A stretch of DNA of 8,666 nt from Bradyrhizobiaceae bacterium (GTDB lineage Bacteria; Pseudomonadota; Alphaproteobacteria; Rhizobiales; Hyphomicrobiaceae): NCBI GenBank assembly GCA_947475855.1, contig CANJPN010000242.1, positions 1 through 8,666 on the forward strand, given 5' to 3'. The notes beneath the pieces were generated by a model. The model was not told where the DNA came from. It saw only the letters and a list, made by a program, of their open reading frames with translations, and did no database searches. Below, in pieces: positions 5,555-8,666 of this stretch. Position numbers and translations under genes: made by a program. The number at the start of each line of letters is the position of its first letter. Within the stretch, counting starts at the first letter, position 1.

Positions 5555-6441
5555 GTCAACTTGGCCAACTTGCGTGGCTGGAGCCGATGGCGGCTAGACT
5601 CGCACACTTTTGATCGGGGATGCGCCCGAAAAGATGCATTCAACGACCCTGTGCCAAATCATACAGCGAATTTTGCGACTTGGTGCATGGACGTTTTTCC
5701 GACGTCGGCAGACGTTGGGACCCAACAGCACCATTGTTACGCTGCAGCAATTTTTGACGCCAGGACCGCCGACTTGATGTGCACGGAAAGCACATGAGGT
5801 CTGATCTACTGTGTCTCAGTATGGCAGTTATCGGCCCGCAGCAAGCAGGCGTGGTTCGGCGGATTTCAGGGGATAAGCCGAGCTGCTGGCGGTGGTTTGG
5901 TCTGTCCGATTTAACGGCATCCGCTGATGCCGGTTCTGGTGGCGGCGCCGCGGGCTTCAGTCTGCGAGGCAAGCAGCGATGCGGCCGAAGTTTATCCCCG
6001 CTGCCGGGGGTGGCGATTACGATGACCGCGTCCTGGTTCATCGAGGGGGTGCGCTTGCGAGGCGTCGCTATCCGTGCGGAACGGGATGCAGGTCGCGCCC
6101 TCGGCTACGCAGCCGTCAGCGTGAGGCCAAATCTCTCTGGAAGAAGCGCGCCTCCGGCGCGACGCTCCTGCCACGTGTAACTCGTGGAGCGAGAACCGCT
6201 TAATCGCAGCGGGTAGGCCCAAAAATCCTGCGCGGGGCAGCGGTCCGCTGCCACACTTACTAAACCAAGGCGGCTGATCGTTACCCCGCTCCCCCTCGTT
6301 CGTGGTGCATGGATCGGCCGGTTCTTCGAGTTGTTCAGCCAAGCTGTGTGCTGCGCAATTTGGCTATCCAGGCAGCTTGGCCCTTGCGTCAGCCCGCATT
6401 CAAGGGTAGCGCGAAGCGAAAGCCCAGCCGAGGATCCGCCC
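5555..6441. other. Long intergenic region with scattered hairpins, no supported gene
   Basis: This 887-bp stretch upstream of argJ has open frames on both strands (for example 5779-6180 plus and 6041-5640 minus), but none has a good ribosome-binding site together with a protein-like sequence. Compositions rich in Arg, Pro and Ser are typical of chance frames in GC-rich DNA. Visible dyads: ATGTGC/GCACAT (5777-5795), CGGCATC/GATGCCG with a 4-nt loop (5915-5932), CCACG/CGTGG (6171-6187), and the two strong hairpins listed separately. It could be a decayed gene or mobile-element remnant, or hold an untranslated RNA; I cannot choose. The argJ promoter should lie near its 3' end. Confidence 0.55.
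6147..6252. repeat. Cluster of GC-rich stem-loops upstream of argJ
   Basis: Three hairpins occur in about 105 bp: CGCGCC-TCC-GGCGCG (6147-6161), CCACG-N7-CGTGG (6171-6187) and GGCAGCG-GTC-CGCTGCC (6236-6252). None is followed by a T-run. They do not match a riboswitch or tRNA I can recognise. They could belong to a structured RNA or a worn repeat element. Loops of three nucleotides make the first and last stable in RNA. Confidence 0.35.
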
Positions 6442-7689
6442 ATGGCCACTACCATGAAGCCGTCGCCATTCGCGCCGAAGAGCCTGCCCAAGTTGCCAGT
6501 CATCGATGGCGTGCAGTTCGGTACCGCCGAGGCGAACGTCCGCTACAAGGGGCGCACCGACCTGATGCTCGCTCTGATGGTGCCGGGGACGGTGGCCGCC
6601 GGGGTGACGACGACGTCGAAGACGTGCTCTGCGCCGGTGCTCTGGTGCCGCGAGCAGTTCAAGCACGGCCGCGCGCGGGCGCTGGTGGTCAACTCGGGCA
6701 ACGCCAACGCCTTCACCGGCAAGAAGGGCGTCGAGGCGGTGGACGTGACGGTTGCGCAGACGGCCAAGACGCTCGGCTGCGAAGCGGGCGAGATCTATGT
6801 GGCCTCGACCGGGGTGATAGGCGAGCCGATGGAGGGCAGCCGGATCGCTGACGCAATGCCGGCGCTTGCCAAGTCCGTGAAGGGCGAGGCGTGGGAGGCG
6901 GCGGCCCGCGCCATCATGACCACGGACACCTACCCGAAGCTCGCGCTCGCGAAGGTCGAGATCGGCGGCGTGGAAGTCACGATCGGTGGGTTCTGCAAGG
7001 GCGCGGGCATGATCGCGCCCGACATGGCGACGACGCTCGGCTTCGTATTCACCGACGCGGCGATCGCGCAGCCTGTGCTGCAGCGGCTCGTCTCTGCGAT
7101 CGCCGGGCGTACCTTCAACTGCATCACCGTCGACAGTGATACGTCGACGTCCGATACGCTGATCGTGTTCGCGACGGGGACGTCCACGAAGCGGAAAGCG
7201 CCTGAAATCCGCGATATGTCGGACCCGAACTGCGGTGCGTTCGCGGGTGCGCTCGAGGGCGTGATCAAGGATCTCGCGTTGCAGGTCGTGAAGGACGGCG
7301 AGGGGCTGACCAAGTTCGTGACGGTGCAGGTCTACGGTGCAGAGAACGACCGCGCGGCGCATCGCATCGCCATGTCGATCGCCAATTCGCCGATCCTGAA
7401 GACGGCGATCGCAGGGGAAGATCCGAATTGGGGGCGCGTCGTCATGGCCGTCGGCAAGTCGGGCGAGGCGGCGGATCGCGACAAGCTCGCCATCTGGTTC
7501 GGGCCGCATCTGGTCGCGGTCGATGGAGAGCGCGCGCCCGGATACGTCGAGAAGACCGTGGCCGGATACATGAAGGCGGGCGAGATCGTGATCCGCTGCG
7601 ATGTCGGGATCGGCGGCGGTGTCGCGACGGTGTGGACGTGCGATCTCACCCACGACTATGTCAGCATCAACGCCGACTACCGGAGCTGA
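6442..7689 (+). CDS. argJ: Bifunctional glutamate N-acetyltransferase / ornithine acetyltransferase (ArgJ)
   Basis: A 415-residue ArgJ, full length for the family. It moves the acetyl group from N-acetylornithine to glutamate (the cyclic arginine pathway) and may also make N-acetylglutamate from acetyl-CoA. The precursor cleaves itself in the KGAGMIAPDMAT motif between Ala196 and Thr197, freeing Thr197 as the nucleophile; both residues are present. Other family marks are VNSGNANAFTG, STGVIGEPM (oxyanion-hole Thr-Gly), DSDTSTSDT, GEDPNWGR and the C-terminal SINADYRS. The ATG at 6442 is chosen because GAGGA lies 7 nt upstream and the protein then begins like other ArgJ proteins; a second ATG four codons on (6454) is possible, while longer upstream starts add unrelated sequence. 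It appears to be transcribed alone and ends at a hairpin terminator. The enzyme is cytoplasmic. Activity on acetyl-CoA cannot be judged from sequence. Confidence 0.97.
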   Translation: MATTMKPSPFAPKSLPKLPVIDGVQFGTAEANVRYKGRTDLMLALMVPGTVAAGVTTTSKTCSAPVLWCREQFKHGRARALVVNSGNANAFTGKKGVEAVDVTVAQTAKTLGCEAGEIYVASTGVIGEPMEGSRIADAMPALAKSVKGEAWEAAARAIMTTDTYPKLALAKVEIGGVEVTIGGFCKGAGMIAPDMATTLGFVFTDAAIAQPVLQRLVSAIAGRTFNCITVDSDTSTSDTLIVFATGTSTKRKAPEIRDMSDPNCGAFAGALEGVIKDLALQVVKDGEGLTKFVTVQVYGAENDRAAHRIAMSIANSPILKTAIAGEDPNWGRVVMAVGKSGEAADRDKLAIWFGPHLVAVDGERAPGYVEKTVAGYMKAGEIVIRCDVGIGGGVATVWTCDLTHDYVSINADYRS

Positions 7690-7705
7690 GGTGGCGGGAT
7701 GCGAA

Positions 7706-7732
7706 AACCCGACCGGCAGGGCCGATCGGGTT
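7706..7732. terminator. Bidirectional rho-independent-type terminator
   Basis: Stem AACCCGA (7706-7712) with TCGGGTT (7726-7732), one C/A mismatch, then CGGC/GCCG around an AGG loop. On the plus strand, T-rich sequence follows (TTGCTTGTCTTT). On the minus strand the hairpin is followed at once by TTTT, counting the stem end. It lies 16 bp after argJ and 35 bp after the stop of the convergent secreted-protein gene, so it can serve both. Confidence 0.75.
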
Positions 7733-7767
7733 GCTTGTCTTTCGCGCGGGTTGGGATCGCGTGGACT

Positions 7768-8190
7768 TCAGTTACCGCAGCCGCACTGGCGAACGGTGAC
7801 GGGGCGGTGGTTCACGGTCTCGGTGCGCGACCAGCCGGCGACAGTGCGGCCGGATTGACGCTCGGTGCGGCTGACGTTCTGCGTGGCATTGATGACGAAC
7901 GTGCGGTTGTGCACGCGCGTGATGGTGTTCACGCGGGTCACCGGAACGATCACCGTCCGGGTCACGACGCGCGTGACGTTCTTCACGTAGCGGTTCTTGG
8001 TGACGTTGTTGACGCGGGTGACGTTGCGGACCTGCTCGACGGTGCGGGTCTTGGTCACGGTCTTGACGTTGGTTTTCGAGATCGGAGCCTTGCAGCTCAC
8101 GCAGCCCTTGGCTTCGGCGGCGCCGGTCTGGATGGTCGAGGCGATGCCGGCGACTGCCAGAGCTGCAACAAGGGTCTTTATGACGTTCAT
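7768..8190 (-). CDS. Secreted Val/Thr/Arg/Asn-rich protein with N- and C-terminal cysteine pairs
   Basis: A 140-residue protein of no family I recognise. A clear signal peptide (Lys5, then hydrophobic 6-20) ends in AEA, with likely cleavage after residue 27. The mature part opens with CVSC (Cys30, Cys33) and closes with CGC (Cys136, Cys138). Between about 41 and 93 lie irregular repeats of the type NVTR, NVTK, VVTR, PVTR and TITR, alternating hydrophobic and polar residues as in beta-strands. The protein is strongly basic. The ATG at 8190 has GGGAG 9 nt upstream. It converges with argJ at a shared terminator and is divergent from the nuclease gene. Inferred location is the periplasm or cell surface. 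The cysteine pairs may form disulfides or bind metal; no activity is suggested. Confidence 0.82.
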   Translation of the reverse strand: MNVIKTLVAALAVAGIASTIQTGAAEAKGCVSCKAPISKTNVKTVTKTRTVEQVRNVTRVNNVTKNRYVKNVTRVVTRTVIVPVTRVNTITRVHNRTFVINATQNVSRTERQSGRTVAGWSRTETVNHRPVTVRQCGCGN

Positions 8191-8420
8191 TCAGACGTTC
8201 TCCCGCTCTTGGAATTGGACTTCGACATGGAGGTCGTCGTTCTTCACCCGGGCGGTATCATCTGACAATCCGTAGTCACCTGATTTTTGGCTCGCGCGGT
8301 TAATTCAACGCCTTGTTACAATTTGATTTTTTGTCTCTCCTTTGCTTCTTTTCGGCACTCGCATGCCACGATGCCGAGGCTTTTCTCTGCAAGCGTTTGT
8401 GTACAACTCGGAGGATGATA

Positions 8421-8449
8421 TTGCGGAGAACAAAAATAGAACATATGCT
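8421..8449 (+). promoter_or_regulatory. Sigma-70-type promoter of the nuclease gene
   Basis: TTGCGG (8421-8426, -35) and TATGCT (8444-8449, -10) are separated by exactly 17 bp. Transcription would begin near 8456, giving a leader of about 27 nt before the ATG at 8483. The spacer holds the LexA box. The rest of 8191-8420 is AT-richer intergenic DNA that should also carry the promoter of the minus-strand secreted-protein gene, which I could not place. Confidence 0.55.
8428..8442. promoter_or_regulatory. LexA (SOS) box, alphaproteobacterial GAAC-N7-GAAC type
   Basis: GAACAAAAATAGAAC matches the alphaproteobacterial LexA site, a direct repeat written GTTC-N7-GTTC on the other strand, with an exact 7-nt A/T spacer. 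It lies between the predicted -35 and -10 elements and ends 40 bp before the ATG of a DNA-repair nuclease gene, the expected position for SOS repression. Regulation by LexA is inferred from this match. Confidence 0.75.
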
Positions 8450-8482
8450 GGGAATCAGCTCCAAGGATTCGATTGTGCAGGC

Positions 8483-8666
8483 ATGACGCTCAGCATCCTC
8501 CATACCAGCGACTGGCATATCGGCAAGCCGTTCGGACGGCTCGACGAAGGGGTGGCTGGGATCTTGCGACACGCCCGTCTGAAGGCGTGCAACCGGCTTG
8601 CGAACGCCGCTCGCGAAGGCGGCGCGAGACTGGTGCTTGTGGCAGGCGATGTTTTCGACCGGCCCA
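8483..8666 (+). CDS. SbcD/Mre11-type DNA repair exonuclease (metallophosphoesterase), 5' part only
   Basis: The first 61 codons of a gene cut by the window end. The start ILHTSDWHIG carries the DxH metal-binding motif of calcineurin-like phosphoesterases (Asp10, His12). GDVFD at 55-59 is the second motif (GDxxD, Asp56). This pair near the N-terminus, with the wording of the first motif, is typical of the SbcD/Mre11 nuclease subunit, which works with an SbcC/Rad50-type ATPase on DNA ends; the ATPase gene is expected downstream but is not visible. A YhaO-like relative cannot be excluded because only the N-terminus is seen, so no symbol is given. The ATG at 8483 has only a weak Shine-Dalgarno sequence (AGG 1 nt away). 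A LexA box sits in its promoter. Confidence 0.85.
   Translation, partial: MTLSILHTSDWHIGKPFGRLDEGVAGILRHARLKACNRLANAAREGGARLVLVAGDVFDRP

Noticed and set aside
5640..6041. 133-codon minus-strand frame, with an overlapping plus-strand frame at 5779-6180
   Set aside because: Neither has a ribosome-binding site or domain. Pro/Arg/Ser-rich composition looks like chance coding.
6171..6252. Possible tRNA or riboswitch upstream of argJ
   Set aside because: The stem-loops are present but there is no cloverleaf, no TTC-loop sequence and no known riboswitch core.
6400..7653. 417-codon minus-strand frame opposite argJ
   Set aside because: Antisense shadow produced by GC-rich codon use in argJ. Rich in Arg, His and Asp with no domain.
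8300..8572. 90-codon minus-strand frame overlapping the nuclease start
   Set aside because: It overlaps the conserved DxH region of the nuclease antisense and would cover the LexA box and promoter. No supporting start signal.

Overview
The window reads as a chromosomal segment of a GC-rich alphaproteobacterium, probably of the order Hyphomicrobiales (Rhizobiales). Three things support this. There is a direct-repeat LexA box of the alphaproteobacterial type (GAAC-N7-GAAC). The LuxR-type regulator has the long PAS-like architecture common in that order. Coding regions favour G or C at third codon positions. The genus cannot be fixed from the sequence alone.

Layout. Positions 19-2540 (minus strand) hold a two-gene unit: a MoxR-type AAA+ ATPase, then a protein joining a zinc-metallopeptidase-like domain (HELLH) to a C-terminal von Willebrand A (VWA) domain. 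The gap between them is almost wholly a double-hairpin, REP/BIME-like repeat that also supplies the ATPase stop codon. A second hairpin repeat lies inside the first codons of the VWA gene. Positions 2541-2992 hold no gene I can support. Two small membrane-anchored proteins (3490-3227 and 3193-2993, minus) form a probable operon, divergent from a LuxR-family regulator (3703-4854, plus). An 18-bp perfect palindrome in the shared upstream region is a good operator candidate. Next come two small unrecognised genes, also divergent (5090-4872 minus, 5186-5554 plus), then about 890 bp with no convincing gene but several short hairpins. argJ (6442-7689, plus) follows and ends at a hairpin terminator shared with a convergent gene for a secreted, Val/Thr/Arg/Asn-rich, four-cysteine protein (8190-7768, minus). 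The window closes with the start of an SbcD/Mre11-type nuclease gene (8483 onward, plus), with a LexA box between its -35 and -10 elements.

How the genes relate. The ATPase and VWA protein are likely partners of the RavA-ViaA/NorQ-NorD kind, where a AAA+ ring and a VWA adaptor remodel or activate a client. The client is not visible here. The LuxR regulator probably controls itself and/or the small membrane-protein pair. ArgJ is a housekeeping arginine-biosynthesis enzyme. The nuclease is predicted to belong to the SOS DNA-damage regulon. I see no CRISPR array, tRNA, rRNA, prophage or intact insertion sequence. The least described parts are the MoxR/metallopeptidase-VWA pair with its repeats, the VTR-rich secreted protein, and the divergent LuxR/small-membrane-protein cluster.
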